Origin: Siphonodentalium dalli
Lineage: Eukaryota > Mollusca > Scaphopoda > Gadilida > Siphonodentaliidae
DNA: 64,000 nt
Direction of reading: 5' to 3'
Assembly: GCA_032622095.1 (NCBI GenBank)
Contig: CP136061.1
Coordinates: 63,803,127-63,867,126 of the forward strand
In this document: one piece after another, positions 11,094 to 23,430 of the stretch
Layout of the letters: each line of letters begins with the position of its first letter
Position numbering within the stretch: position 1 is the stretch's first letter
The notes under the pieces: model-generated
Told to the model about the DNA's origin: nothing
The model's input: only the letters and a program-made list of their open reading frames with translations
Database searches by the model: none
Made by a program: the position numbers and the translations under genes

Positions 11094-11885
11094 TCTACTA
11101 TATATTTTGAGACTTCCGTATATATATATGTATGTGTGTATGTATGTGGGTACGTCATAGAATCGAAAACGCCTGGACGGATTGAGCTCAAATTTTGTAT
11201 ATCAGTGTAAAAACCCACGGGGATCATCCACGTCGCATTTTGGAAAAGCTCTGAGCACCAATTCTCCACTCCCAATCATCAAAATCACCGCAAACGCCAC
11301 TTCGGGGGTTAAGGCATCAACGATCTTTATATTGACCATATACGGAGTTGTTAATGACGAACGCTCTTTATTGCAATCGACGTGGCTAAACGACTAGCCC
11401 CATGCGTCCGAAATACGGATGCGGGACGAAATGCAATTATCTCGATTAAAAAGGCAGAATTGATCTAAGAAGCGTTTGTTTACAATTCAACGCAACCTTA
11501 TCGCTCGAAATATTATGCAGAGAGATTTTACGACGGGATTAATTGACTGTCCGCTCTTTTCGGGGACTACGGGGAAGTTTAGGACGGGTACCATGAATTA
11601 ACTCATTGAAAAACAAAGAATGCGTTGTCTGTCGTTCCTAGGAAGGGGGGGTTTCATCGGGTCAATTAGAATAAAAATTAAATAAATACGTCAATTAGAA
11701 TAAAAATTAAATAAATATTTAAAAATTCAAAAAAACATAAATTAAATTTAAAAACATTAAATAAATATTACAAAATTCAAAAAAAATAAATATTAAAAAT
11801 TAAAAAAAAATATAAATAAAAACAAAATAATTACAAAAATGTCATGTTTCTGACCAACCACGCCAGTGGCGGGCTAACCTGCTAG
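11094..11885 (+). mobile_element. Helitron-like unit 13 (type A ends)
   Basis: Starts TCTACTATATATTTTGAGAC and ends CTAG at 11882-11885. The right third is A-rich with irregular repeats of AAAATTAAATAAAT. Copies are at 15022-15813 and 18949-19740. Confidence 0.8.
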
Positions 11886-12569
11886 TCTACTATATATTTT
11901 GAGAACTATGTATATATATGTGTGTGTATATATGTGGGTACTTCATAGAATCGAAAACGGCTGGTCGGATTGAGCTCAAATTTCGTATATAAGGGTAAAA
12001 ACCCACGGGAATGGTCAACGTCGCATTTTGGACAAGCTCTGAGCACTCATTCTCCTCTCCCAATCATCAAAATCACCGCAAACGGCACTGCGGGGGTTAA
12101 TCGCGTTGATAGTTAAAGAGCGTTCCTATCTGCAGTGTAGTTGATAAAGAGCGTTTGTGCGTAATGTGATTCTTACGTCTGGGTCTGGGCGTGTGCGTTA
12201 GTATACAGACATGAGCATGTTGTGTGATTCTTACATACTTAGGGCTTCCTAGGAACGCGGATCGGGTCAGTTTTTCCGCCCTAGGTGATCTTCACCTTGA
12301 AACGGGTACCCACAAATGATATATATGTGTGTGTCCTTTATAGACTCGAACTGATAGAGCTCAAACTTGCTACATACGGGAAGTGTCGTGGACCGGTTAA
12401 ATTGTGACCCCGACCTGACCTTGACCTTGAAAATGATCAATTCAAGGTCAAATCGGGTCAAAAACAAAAAATTAAATTAAAAAAATTTGAAATTAAAAAA
12501 AACAATTAAAAAAAATTAAAAATTGTCATGTTTCTAACGAACGCCGCCAGTGGCGGGCTAACCTGCTAG
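11886..12569 (+). mobile_element. Helitron-like unit 14 (type A ends) with a DR0-like hairpin
   Basis: Starts TCTACTATATATTTTGAG and ends CTAG at 12566-12569. At 12416-12430 it carries TGACCTTGACCTTGA, followed about 10 nt later by TTCAAGGTCAAA, which can pair with it. Copies are at 15814-16496 and 19741-20423. Confidence 0.8.
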
Positions 12570-13869
12570 TCTACTATATATTTTGAGACTTCCGTATATG
12601 TTTATATCTATATATCCTTTATAGACTCGAAAACGGCTCGACCGATTGAGCCCAAACTTGCTATCTAAGGGTAAAGAGCCACGAGAAGTGCCATCGCACC
12701 GCTTCTGAGAACGTCCGAGCACTCCTTCACCCTGCCACCGTCGTTGGAATTGATGGGGTAATGATTAAGGAGCGTTCGTATCTGCGGTGGTGTCGTTGTT
12801 AAAGAGCGTTTATATACACGAGTATAAATACAGCTCAATCGACAGTCTCTGAAACTGGGGATATCGAGACAAAATTTCCTACTTAGGGCTTCCAAGGGAT
12901 GAGGGAGATTTTCGTCGGGTCAGTTTGTCCGCCTGAGGTGACCTTGACCTTGAAACGGGTACCCACAAATGACCTTGGGTGATATCTCGGTCGTCAGCGG
13001 TGACATCTATGTAAATTTGTTATGGTCAACTCGGGACGGGGAATTTTTTGTCGGGTTATTTTGTCCACCCAACATGACCTTGAAACAGGTACCCGCAAAT
13101 GATAGCATGCTGTCAGCATGCCTGTACGGGGTTACCTTGAAAAATTAATGGATCGGCCAAACGCGTGTACAGATTGAGCTATATAAGTGTAAAATCCCAC
13201 GGACACCGTCGTGTTCGCGTTTTGGAGAAGGTCAGAGCACTTCTTCTCCCTTCCCAATCATCAAAATCACCGCAAATGCCACTTCGGGGGTTAAGGCATC
13301 AACGATCTTTATATTGACCATATTCGGAGGTGTTAAGGATTAACGCTCTTTATTGCAATGGACGTGGCTAAACGACCGACCCCATGCGTCCGAAATACGG
13401 ATGCGCGACGAAATGAAATTATCTTGATTAAAAAGGCAGAATTGATCTAAGCAGCGTTTGTTTACAATTCAACGCAACGCTATCACTCGAAATATTATGC
13501 AGAGAGATTTCACGACGGGATTAATTGACTGTCCGCTCTTTTCGGGGAGACGGGTACCATGAATTAACTCATTGAAAAACAAACAGTGCGTTGTCTGTCG
13601 TTCCTAGGAAGGGGGATTTCATCGGGTCAATTCGGGGACTAATCTAGGAACGGGGATGTTTAGGACGGGTACCATGAATTATCTCTTGGAAAAGCAAACA
13701 ATGCGTTGTCTGTCGTTCCTAGGAAGGGGGGATTTCATCGGGTAAATTTTTCCGCCAGAAACAAAAAATTCATTTAAAAAATTCAAAAATAATAAATAAA
13801 TAAAAACAAAATAATTAAAAAAATGTCATGTTTCTGACCAACCACGCCAGTGGCGGGCTAACCTGCTAG
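12570..13869 (+). mobile_element. Hybrid Helitron-like unit at triplication junction 1
   Basis: The left part (12570-13161) equals the start of the terminal unit 20424-21055. The right part (13162-13869) equals unit 11 from 9245 onward. The fusion point is GGCCAAA|CGCGTG. A palindrome-like GCATGCTGTCAGCATGC lies near 13105. Confidence 0.85.
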
Positions 13870-16496
13870 TCTATACTATATATTTTGAGACTTCGTATAT
13901 GTGTGTGTGTGTACTTCATAGAATCCAAAACGCGTGTAAAGATTGAGCTCAAACTTCCTATGTAAGTGTCAAATCCCACCGACACGACCGTGGTCGCGGT
14001 TTAGAGAAGCTCAGAGCACCCGTTCTCCAATCTCAAATCACCGCAAAGGCACGGCGGGGGTTAATCAAGTGATTATTTAATGAGCGTTTGTTTTTGACGC
14101 ATCTCTATAAAGAGCGTCTGTTTCCCATTCAACGTTATTCGCATCTGCAGAGTTATACGGGAACGCAAACGTTATCGCTCGAAATTTATTCCCTGCGAGC
14201 ACGGATGGCGCGCTTTGTTTTTACAGTATATACCTTTGGTATATACCGAAATCATCCCACATAATCACGAATATAGCATCAGATTTCTCCCCAGATATAC
14301 CGTTATAAAGCTACTGGAATCTGCCAATCTACGGGAAATTCCAGGGAATGCCGATTGAGCTCAAACTTGCTACCTACGGGAAGTGTCATATATATAAGTG
14401 TGTCCTTTATAGACTCTAACCGATTGAGCTCAAACTTGCTAAATAAGAAAATAGCCCCCAAGCCGTAAATATCAACAACAACGATATTGCTACCTACGGG
14501 GAGCAACGTTATTAGCATCTGCAGAATTATGCAGAGAGAAAGTGCTTTCCTATTTTTAGAACGCAACACATGTTTACGTCGCGTTGGTGATTGAGGTTCA
14601 CAACGGGGTTAATTGACTGTCCGCTCTTTGCGACGATGAGGTTCACGGCGGGGACTATTGACCAACACTCACAATTTCGTCTTTTGCATCAGATACCAAC
14701 ACCTCGACCGATCGGGACGAAACTTGGTACGTGAGTGTAGTTTGACCAGGTGGTCGTCGCTGTCGTATTGGCGAGCCCGTGCGACGCCCGTGCAGCGCAT
14801 GCGCAGACGAGATATCGGAAACGGGTAGAGCTATCGACTTGAAATTTGGTTTTTGAATAGCCCGGACAACGTCGGGCTCATCGTGTCTCCTCACGTTTTC
14901 AGTTCTGTATTCTGACCATTCAGTTCAATTGACGAATCAATCATTAAAACATTTAAAAAAAACAAAACATTTAAATGTCATGTTTCTGACGAACGCCGCC
15001 GGTGGCGGGCTAACCTGCTAGTCTACTATATATTTTGAGACTTCCGTATATATATATGTATGTGTGTATATATGTGGGTACGTCATAGAATCGAAAACGC
15101 CTGGACGGATTGAGCTCAAATTTTGTATATCAGTGTAAAAACCCACAGGGATCGTCCACGTCGCATTTTGGAAAAGCTCTGAGCACCAATTCTCCACTCC
15201 CAATCATCAAAATCACCGCAAACGCCACTTCGGGGGTTAAGGCATCAACGATCTTTATATTGACCATATACGGAGTTGTTAATGACGAACGCTCTTTATT
15301 GCAATCGACGTGGCTAAACGACTAGCCCCATGCGTCCGAAATACGGATGCGGGACGAAATGCAATTATCTCGATTAAAAAGGCAGAATTGATCTAAGAAG
15401 CGTTTGTTTACAATTCAACGCAACCTTATCGCTCGAAATATTATGCAGAGAGATTTTACGACGGGATTAATTGACTGTCCGCTCTTTTCGGGGACTACGG
15501 GGAAGTTTAGGACGGGTACCATGAATTAACTCATTGAAAAACAAAGAATGCGTTGTCTGTCGTTCCTAGGAAGGGGGGGTTTCATCGGGTCAATTAGAAT
15601 AAAAATTAAATAAATACGTCAATTAGAATAAAAATTAAATAAATATTTAAAAATTCAAAAAAACATAAATTAAATTTAAAAACATTAAATAAATATTACA
15701 AAATTCAAAAAAAATAAATATTAAAAATTAAAAAAAAATATAAATAAAAACAAAATAATTACAAAAATGTCATGTTTCTGACCAACCACGCCAGTGGCGG
15801 GCTAACCTGCTAGTCTACTATATATTTTGAGAACTATGTATATATATGTGTGTGTATATATGTGGGTACTTCATAGAATCGAAAATGGCTGGTCGGATTG
15901 AGCTCAAATTTCGTATATAAGGGTAAAAACCCACGGGAATGGTCAACGTCGCATTTTGGACAAGCTCTGAGCACTCATTCTCCTCTCCCAATCATCAAAA
16001 TCACCGCAAACGGCACTGCGGGGGTTAATCGCGTTGATAGTTAAAGAGCGTTCCTATCTGCAGTGTAGTTGATAAAGAGCGTTTGTGCGTAATGTGATTC
16101 TTACGTCTGGGTCTGGGCGTGTGCGTTAGTATACAGACATGAGCATGTTGTGTGATTCTTACATACTTAGGGCTTCCTAGGAACGCGGATCGGGTCAGTT
16201 TTTCCGCCCTAGGTGATCTTCACCTTGAAACGGGTACCCACAAATGATATATATGTGTGTGTCCTTTATAGACTCGAACTGATAGAGCTCAAACTTGCTA
16301 CATACGGGAAGTGTCGTGGACCGGTTAAATTGTGACCCCGACCTGACCTTGACCTTGAAAATGATCAATTCAAGGTCAAATCGGGTCAAAAACAAAAAAT
16401 TAAATTACAAAAATTTGAAATTAAAAAAAACAATTAAAAAAATTAAAAATTGTCATGTTTCTAACGAACGCCGCCAGTGGCGGGCTAACCTGCTAG

Positions 16497-17796
16497 TCTA
16501 CTATATATTTTGAGACTTCCGTATATGTTTATATCTATATATCCTTTATAGACTCGAAAACGGCTCGACCGATTGAGCCCAAACTTGCTATCTAAGGGTA
16601 AAGAGCCACGAGAAGTGCCATCGCACCGCTTCTGAGAACGTCCAAGCACTCCTTCACCCTGCCACCGTCGTTGGAATTGATGGGGTAATGATTAAGGAGC
16701 GTTCGTATCTGCGGTGGTGTCGTTGTTAAAGAGCGTTTATATACACGAGTATAAATACAGCTCAATCGACAGTCTCTGAAACTGGGGATATCGAGACAAA
16801 ATTTCCTACTTAGGGCTTCCAAGGGATGAGGGAGATTTTCGTCGGGTCAGTTTGTCCGCCTGAGGTGACCTTGACCTTGAAACGGGTACCCACAAATGAC
16901 CTTGGGTGATATCTCGGTCGTCAGCGGTGACATCTATGTAAATTTGTTATGGTCAACTCGGGACGGGGAATTTTTTGTCGGGTTATTTTGTCCACCCAAC
17001 ATGACCTTGAAACAGGTACCCGCAAATGATAGCATGCTGTCAGCATGCCTGTACGGGGTTACCTTGAAAAATTAATGGATCGGCCAAACGCGTGTACAGA
17101 TTGAGCTATATAAGTGTAAAATCCCACGGACACCGTCGTGTTCGCGTTTTGGAGAAGGTCAGAGCACCTCTTCTCCCTTCCCAATCATCAAAATCACCGC
17201 AAATGCCACTTCGGGGGTTAAGGCATCAACGATCTTTATATTGACCATATTCGGAGGTGTTAAGGATTAACGCTCTTTATTGCAATGGACGTGGCTAAAC
17301 GACCGACCCCATGCGTCCGAAATACGGATGCGCGACGAAATGAAATTATCTTGATTAAAAAGGCAGAATTGATCTAAGCAGCGTTTGTTTACAATTCAAC
17401 GCAACGCTATCACTCGAAATATTATGCAGAGAGATTTCACGACGGGATTAATTGACTGTCCGCTCTTTTCGGGGAGACGGGTACCATGAATTAACTCATT
17501 GCAAAACAAACAGTGCGTTGTCTGTCGTTCCTAGGAAGGGGGATTTCATCGGGTCAATTCGGGGACTAATCTAGGAACGGGGATGTTTAGGACGGGTACC
17601 ATGAATTATCTCTTGGAAAAGCAAACAATGCGTTGTCTGTCGTTCCTAGGAAGGGGGGATTTCATCGGGTAAATTTTTCCGCCAGAAACAAAAAATTCAT
17701 TTAAAAAATTCAAAAATAATAAATAAATAAAAACAAAATAATTAAAAAAATGTCATGTTTCTGACCAACCACGCCAGTGGCGGGCTAACCTGCTAG
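16497..17796 (+). mobile_element. Hybrid Helitron-like unit at triplication junction 2
   Basis: Same fusion as 12570-13869, with the join at 17088/17089. An identical breakpoint in both junctions shows that one duplication event was later copied, rather than two independent fusions. Confidence 0.85.
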
Positions 17797-20423
17797 TCTA
17801 TACTATATATTTTGAGACTTCGTATATGTGTGTGTGTGTACTTCATAGAATCCAAAACGCGTGTAAAGATTGAGCTCAAACTTCCTATGTAAGTGTCAAA
17901 TCCCACCGACACGACCGTGGTCGCGGTTTAGAGAAGCTCAGAGCACCCGTTCTCCAATCTCAAATCACCGCAAAGGCACGGCGGGGGTTAATCAAGTGAT
18001 TATTTAATGAGCGTTTGTTTTTGACGCATCTCTATAAAGAGCGTCTGTTTCCCATTCAACGTTATTCGCATCTGCAGAGTTATACGGGAACGCAAACGTT
18101 ATCGCTCGAAATTTATTCCCTGCGAGCACGGATGGCGCGCTTTGTTTTTACAGTATATACCTTTGGTATATACCGAAATCATCCCACATAATCACGAATA
18201 TAGCATCAGATTTCTCCCCAGATATACCGTTATAAAGCTACTGGAATCTGCCAATCTACGGGAAATTCCAGGGAATGCCGATTGAGCTCAAACTTGCTAC
18301 CTACGGGAAGTGTCATATATATAAGTGTGTCCTTTATAGACTCTAACCGATTGAGCTCAAACTTGCTAAATAAGAAAATAGCCCCCAAGCCGTAAATATC
18401 AACAACAACGATATTGCTACCTACGGGGAGCAACGTTATTAGCATCTGCAGAATTATGCAGAGAGAAAGTGCTTTCCTATTTTTAGAACGCAACACATGT
18501 TTACGTCGCGTTGGTGATTGAGGTTCACAACGGGGTTAATTGACTGTCCGCTCTTTGCGACGATGAGGTTCACGGCGGGGACTATTGACCAACACTCACA
18601 ATTTCGTCTTTTGCATCAGATACCAACACCTCGACCGATCGGGACGAAACTTGGTACGTGAGTGTAGTTTGACCAGGTGGTCGTCGCTGTCGTATTGGCG
18701 AGCCCGTGCGACGCCCGTGCAGCGCATGCGCAGACGAGATATCGGAAACGGGTAGAGCTATCGACTTGAAATTTGGTTTTTGAATAGCCCGGACAACGTC
18801 GGGCTCATCGTGTCTCCTCACGTTTTCAGTTCTGTATTCTGACCATTCAGTTCAATTGACGAATCAATCATTAAAACATTTAAAAAAAACAAAACATTTA
18901 AATGTCATGTTTCTGACGAACGCCGCCGGTGGCGGGCTAACCTGCTAGTCTACTATATATTTTGAGACTTCCGTATATATATATGTATGTGTGTATATAT
19001 GTGGGTACGTCATAGAATCGAAAACGCCTGGACGGATTGAGCTCAAATTTTGTATATCAGTGTAAAAACCCACAGGGATCGTCCACGTCGCATTTTGGAA
19101 AAGCTCTGAGCACCAATTCTCCACTCCCAATCATCAAAATCACCGCAAACGCCACTTCGGGGGTTAAGGCATCAACGATCTTTATATTGACCATATACGG
19201 AGTTGTTAATGACGAACGTTCTTTATTGCAATCGACGTGGCTAAACGACTAGCCCCATGCGTCCGAAATACGGATGCGGGACGAAATGCAATTATCTCGA
19301 TTAAAAAGGCAGAATTGATCTAAGAAGCGTTTGTTTACAATTCAACGCAACCTTATCGCTCGAAATATTATGCAGAGAGATTTTACGACGGGATTAATTG
19401 ACTGTCCGCTCTTTTCGGGGACTACGGGGAAGTTTAGGACGGGTACCATGAATTAACTCATTGAAAAACAAAGAATGCGTTGTCTGTCGTTCCTAGGAAG
19501 GGGGGGTTTCATCGGGTCAATTAGAATAAAAATTAAATAAATACGTCAATTAGAATAAAAATTAAATAAATATTTAAAAATTCAAAAAAACATAAATTAA
19601 ATTTAAAAACATTAAATAAATATTACAAAATTCAAAAAAAATAAATATTAAAAATTTAAAAAAAATATAAATAAAAACAAAATAATTACAAAAATGTCAT
19701 GTTTCTGACCAACCACGCCAGTGGCGGGCTAACCTGCTAGTCTACTATATATTTTGAGAACTATGTATATATATGTGTGTGTATATATGTGGGTACTTCA
19801 TAGAATCGAAAACGGCTGGTCGGATTGAGCTCAAATTTCGTATATAAGGGTAAAAACCCACGGGAATGGTCAACGTCGCATTTTGGACAAGCTCTGAGCA
19901 CTCATTCTCCTCTCCCAATCATCAAAATCACCGCAAACGGCACTGCGGGGGTTAATCGCGTTGATAGTTAAAGAGCGTTCCTATCTGCAGTGTAGTTGAT
20001 AAAGAGCGTTTGTGCGTAATGTGATTCTTACGTCTGGGTCTGGGCGTGTGCGTTAGTATACAGACATGAGCATGTTGTGTGATTCTTACATACTTAGGGC
20101 TTCCTAGGAACGCGGATCGGGTCAGTTTTTCCGCCCTAGGTGATCTTCACCTTGAAACGGGTACCCACAAATGATATATATGTGTGTGTCCTTTATAGAC
20201 TCGAACTGATAGAGCTCAAACTTGCTACATACGGGAAGTGTCGTGGACCGGTTAAATTGTGACCCCGACCTGACCTTGACCTTGAAAATGATCAATTCAA
20301 GGTCAAATCGGGTCAAAAACAAAAAATTAAATTACAAAAATTTGAAATTAAAAAAAACAATTAAAAAAATTAAAAATTGTCATGTTTCTAACGAACGCCG
20401 CCAGTGGCGGGCTAACCTGCTAG

Positions 20424-21055
20424 TCTACTATATATTTTGAGACTTCCGTATATGTTTATATCTATATATCCTTTATAGACTCGAAAACGGCTCGACCGAT
20501 TGAGCCCAAACTTGCTATCTAAGGGTAAAGAGCCACGAGAAGTGCCATCGCACCGCTTCTGAGAACGTCCAAGCACTCCTTCACCCTGCCACCGTCGTTG
20601 GAATTGATGGGGTAATGATTAAGGAGCGTTCGTATCTGCGGTGGTGTCGTTGTTAAAGAGCGTTTATATACACGAGTATAAATACAGCTCAATCGACAGT
20701 CTCTGAAACTGGGGATATCGAGACAAAATTTCCTACTTAGGGCTTCCAAGGGATGAGGGAGATTTTCGTCGGGTCAGTTTGTCCGCCTGAGGTGACCTTG
20801 ACCTTGAAACGGGTACCCACAAATGACCTTGGGTGATATCTCGGTCGTCAGCGGTGACATCTATGTAAATTTGTTATGGTCAACTCGGGACGGGGAATTT
20901 TTTGTCGGGTTATTTTGTCCACCCAACATGACCTTGAAACAGGTACCCGCAAATGATAGCATGCTGTCAGCATGCCTGTACGGGGTTACCTTGAAAAATT
21001 AATGGATCGGCCAAAGTCATGGGACCAATCCCGCCAGTGCGAGCTAATCTGCTAG
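20424..21055 (+). mobile_element. Terminal Helitron-like unit of concatemer 1 (type A)
   Basis: Starts TCTACTATATATTTTGAGAC and ends with a decayed hairpin (CCGCCAGTGCGAG) and CTAG at 21052-21055. It is the only unfused version of this unit. The next base, T21056, begins non-element DNA. Confidence 0.8.
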
Positions 21056-21245
21056 TTATAATATAAAACTTGAGGACAGAAGGATGAACTAAATCAGCAA
21101 CATTTAACTTGATGTTTTTGACATCTAATGTTGCAGAAATCACAGATGATATACGTGCCGAATGCAAGAACTGCCCATCACTTTGTGAAATAATACTAAT
21201 GTATTCTATGGGAATATGATCATACCCATACCAGAGTTCCGCCAA
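21056..21245 (-). pseudogene. Possible GAIN-like coding fragment cut by the Helitron-like array
   Basis: On the minus strand this stretch is open and protein-like. It contains SSVISATLDVKNIK and, after a short gap, HPSVLKFY. That resembles the last strands of the GAIN domain of adhesion GPCRs, where a V(I)SA motif is followed by a P-V-x-L-x-F motif. The open frame runs straight into concatemer 1 at 21055 with no obvious donor site, so it looks truncated by the insertion. An acceptor-like CCCATAG|AA gives phase 1, matching the end phase of the FN3 exon at 22486-22659, so it could be that gene's next exon. It could equally be an unrelated relic; the domain call is by eye only. Confidence 0.35.
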
Positions 21246-22485
21246 TTAATGTCTGTTATTCTGAATAAATTCTTGAATTCTTCAGACTTTGCCTTGCGCC
21301 AGTTTGGATATTTGTCAAACATTTCACTGTTTTGTAACTTTTGATTATTTTTGAGACCTGAAAACAAGTGATTTAGATTGATTAAATTATTACATATAGC
21401 ATGCTAAGAGAAGTCACTTGCCTAAATGAATTTTGCTCCACCTAAGCGTTAGAATGGTACCTATTGTGATCAATAGAAATATTTTGTAGGCCAGATCAGA
21501 TCAAGTACCTTATATGGTGTTCTAAGGCGACATCTTTGCACACCGTATACCGTGCTCTAATTTAAAGCAACCCATCTTAGGGGATTGTATAGTGAACAAC
21601 CAATTAGAAGGCTGCTTGATGAAGGCTGCTTGATGAAGACGTAAAAATAATTCTTGCACATTAAGTTGCGGGTCAGCTAAAATGGTCACTGTTCGAATTG
21701 TTACTGTCAACACTTATTTCATTTGATTAATCAGTTATAAATAGCAACAGTAAATCATAAATGTTAGTGTGGGTTTTGTCTCAATTTTTCGCCCGGCATC
21801 TGTTGGCATATAGACTGAGTATAAGTACCACTAAATTTTGAACTGAATACTGCTGAATATTCTAAATTTATTTCTGTTGGTTAACATTTTTGTGACTTCT
21901 ATTCATATAATAGTCACAGTGGGTAGGCATATATGTATTCAATTTTAATTCACCCCAACTTGGCACGAGTGATAACAATGTTAAAGTAGGCATTTATATA
22001 AATAATTTTAAATGTTCACACACAAAATGACTATACAATTTATGTTGATCAGTTACCCAAATACATTGTAAATTTGTATTGTCCAGAACTTAAGCATACT
22101 AATTTAATTGAGTTGAACATTGAATAATCACTTTGAAATTGTCTTACAATGTCTTCTGCATAGCTAATGGATTGCCTTGGAGCACTGTATAAGGTGTGCT
22201 AGACACTCCATATTTATTAATTATAAGTTGCTTGAGTGGCTATACCATCCTCTCTTCTCGTGAACGACTCCAGTCCATACAATTACATCCAAGTGATCCG
22301 TTTGTGTGCATAACAATTATGCCAAATTAAAATCATGCAAATGATGACTATGTACAGCAGTACAGAAATTACAATCTGCATCATCAAGCTCACATCTCCA
22401 AGTTAGTTTAGTAAGTTCTATGACAGTCACAGTACTGAGAGATTGCTTCTAATGATATAGCTATACAATGAAGATGACAACTTAC
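21246..22485. other. AT-rich non-coding stretch
   Basis: No exon with good splice borders was recognised. A 14-bp perfect direct duplication GAAGGCTGCTTGAT occurs near 21608-21636. A 63-codon minus-strand frame around 21522-21713 overlaps it and is probably chance. Confidence 0.5.
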
Positions 22486-22659
22486 CCTGACATCCTTTGC
22501 AGACCAGTAATCCTGTCTTAATTATTTTACCATTCTCTTCATTAGTGAAGAACAGACTATCAAAGTGGATAACGAAACTGTGAGTCGTAACCTGCTGCTC
22601 TGCTTTAGGAACATCTGGGAATACCTTCAGATTCATCGTCACTTCCATGTTAACTGGAG
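22486..22659 (-). CDS. Exon: FN3-like membrane-proximal module
   Basis: 174 bp, 58 codons, phase 1 at both ends. The acceptor is TTTATCCAG|CTCC and the donor CAGG|GTAAGT. It begins (C)PVNMEVTMN after the previous exon's FKAPAW. It contains FVIHFDSLFFTNEENGKI then GLLVCKGCQG, a pattern (hydrophobic strand, F-F..NG-K/I, short hydrophobic strand) typical of the region just outside the membrane in R3-type receptor phosphatases. It is the last clearly supported exon of the gene; downstream exons are not visible before concatemer 1, apart from the doubtful fragment at 21056-21245. Confidence 0.75.
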
Positions 22660-23430
22660 CTGGATAAATAAGCCAACTTGAGATTAATTAGAGCATGTTT
22701 GAGATTATACATCGAGCCCCATGGTATGTTACTTTAATTATATGTTAGGATACGTTGGAGGTTCCAAGAACTGTGTAATAATAGGTCAAGTGTAACATAT
22801 TGTCAATCCTAAAGTACTAAGTATTAAGTAGGTAAATCAGTAGTAATCAGTTGTTTACATTTAGGTATCCTGATGAATACAACAAAACACTGTCGGAAAG
22901 CCACACCTTTTATGATCACAATGATCCAAGTCTCATAACAATCGCGTAATAAATAAGCCGCGAAAAAAATAATACACCCACTGGTTGTCAGCTATCTCCG
23001 TCGCACATCCTCATATGACGTCAAATGAGTAAACTAATTAAAAACATGGAATCGGAGTCAGAGTTAGTTGTGTCTACCTATATGACGTCATCTGAGTGGC
23101 GATGTAAAATGCGGAATCAAGATGAGCGTGTGAGTGTAATGGAATTACTGCGGGTATGTCAATAACATTGTGTATACGTAGTGAATTGTCATCGCCCGCT
23201 GTGATTTGTCCATAAGTGCTGTTTGGAAAGTTATTGTTTTGAGAACAATATAGAAGGCCAATTGATTGGGGTAGATAACACTGTCATGTCAGAAATAAAG
23301 CTTATAAAAACACGAGCCGACATGTGAACTCCATTCGGGTGCGTGTTCGCGATGTTGTTTTAATTTTCCAGATATATGCCCTGAGTGTCCCGTATATTCA
23401 CAATAATTTTTCGTTCATTCATTTGCGACA

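Larger units (their letters stand above)
9245..21015 (+). repeat. 3.93-kb direct tandem triplication
   Basis: Copy 1 is 9245-13161 (3917 bp), copy 2 is 13162-17088 (3927 bp), copy 3 is 17089-21015 (3927 bp). Copy 1 lacks about 11 bp near 9293. The copies are almost identical by eye. Copies 2 and 3 share differences from copy 1, for example GTCTTTTGCA versus GTATTTTGCA, and TATATATGTGGG versus TATGTATGTGGG. The block cuts through elements: it begins inside unit 11 and ends inside the last type of unit, so each junction makes a hybrid. At the junction GGCCAAA|CGCGTG both parents share AAA. Elements 13870-15021, 15022-15813, 15814-16496 and 17797-18948, 18949-19740, 19741-20423 are copies of units 12-14. 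Confidence 0.95.
1..21055 (+). mobile_element. Concatemer 1 of Helitron-like elements (at least 23 units)
   Basis: Seen: the boundary CTAG|TCT recurs at 478, 1788, 2685, 3402, 4531, 5264, 6389, 7536, 8026, 9176, 9941, 11093, 11885, 12569, 13869, 15021, 15813, 16496, 17796, 18948, 19740 and 20423, ending at 21055. Left of each CTAG, 6-9 nt away, is a GC-rich hairpin. Right of it is an AT-rich start, TCT..ATATATTTTG. Known: Helitrons begin TC, end CTRR preceded by a hairpin, and insert between A and T. The array ends at CTAG (21052-21055) followed by T, as expected; its left end is outside the window. No Rep or helicase reading frame is present, so every unit is non-autonomous. Three end types occur: A (hairpin CCGCCAGTGGCGG), B (GCCCGGACGAAGTCGGGT) and C (AGCCCGGACAACGTCGGGCT). 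Confidence 0.85.

Noticed and set aside
21522-21713. A 63-codon frame between the GAIN-like fragment and the FN3 exon
   Set aside because: Contains the 14-bp direct duplication, lacks splice borders and matches no motif I know.
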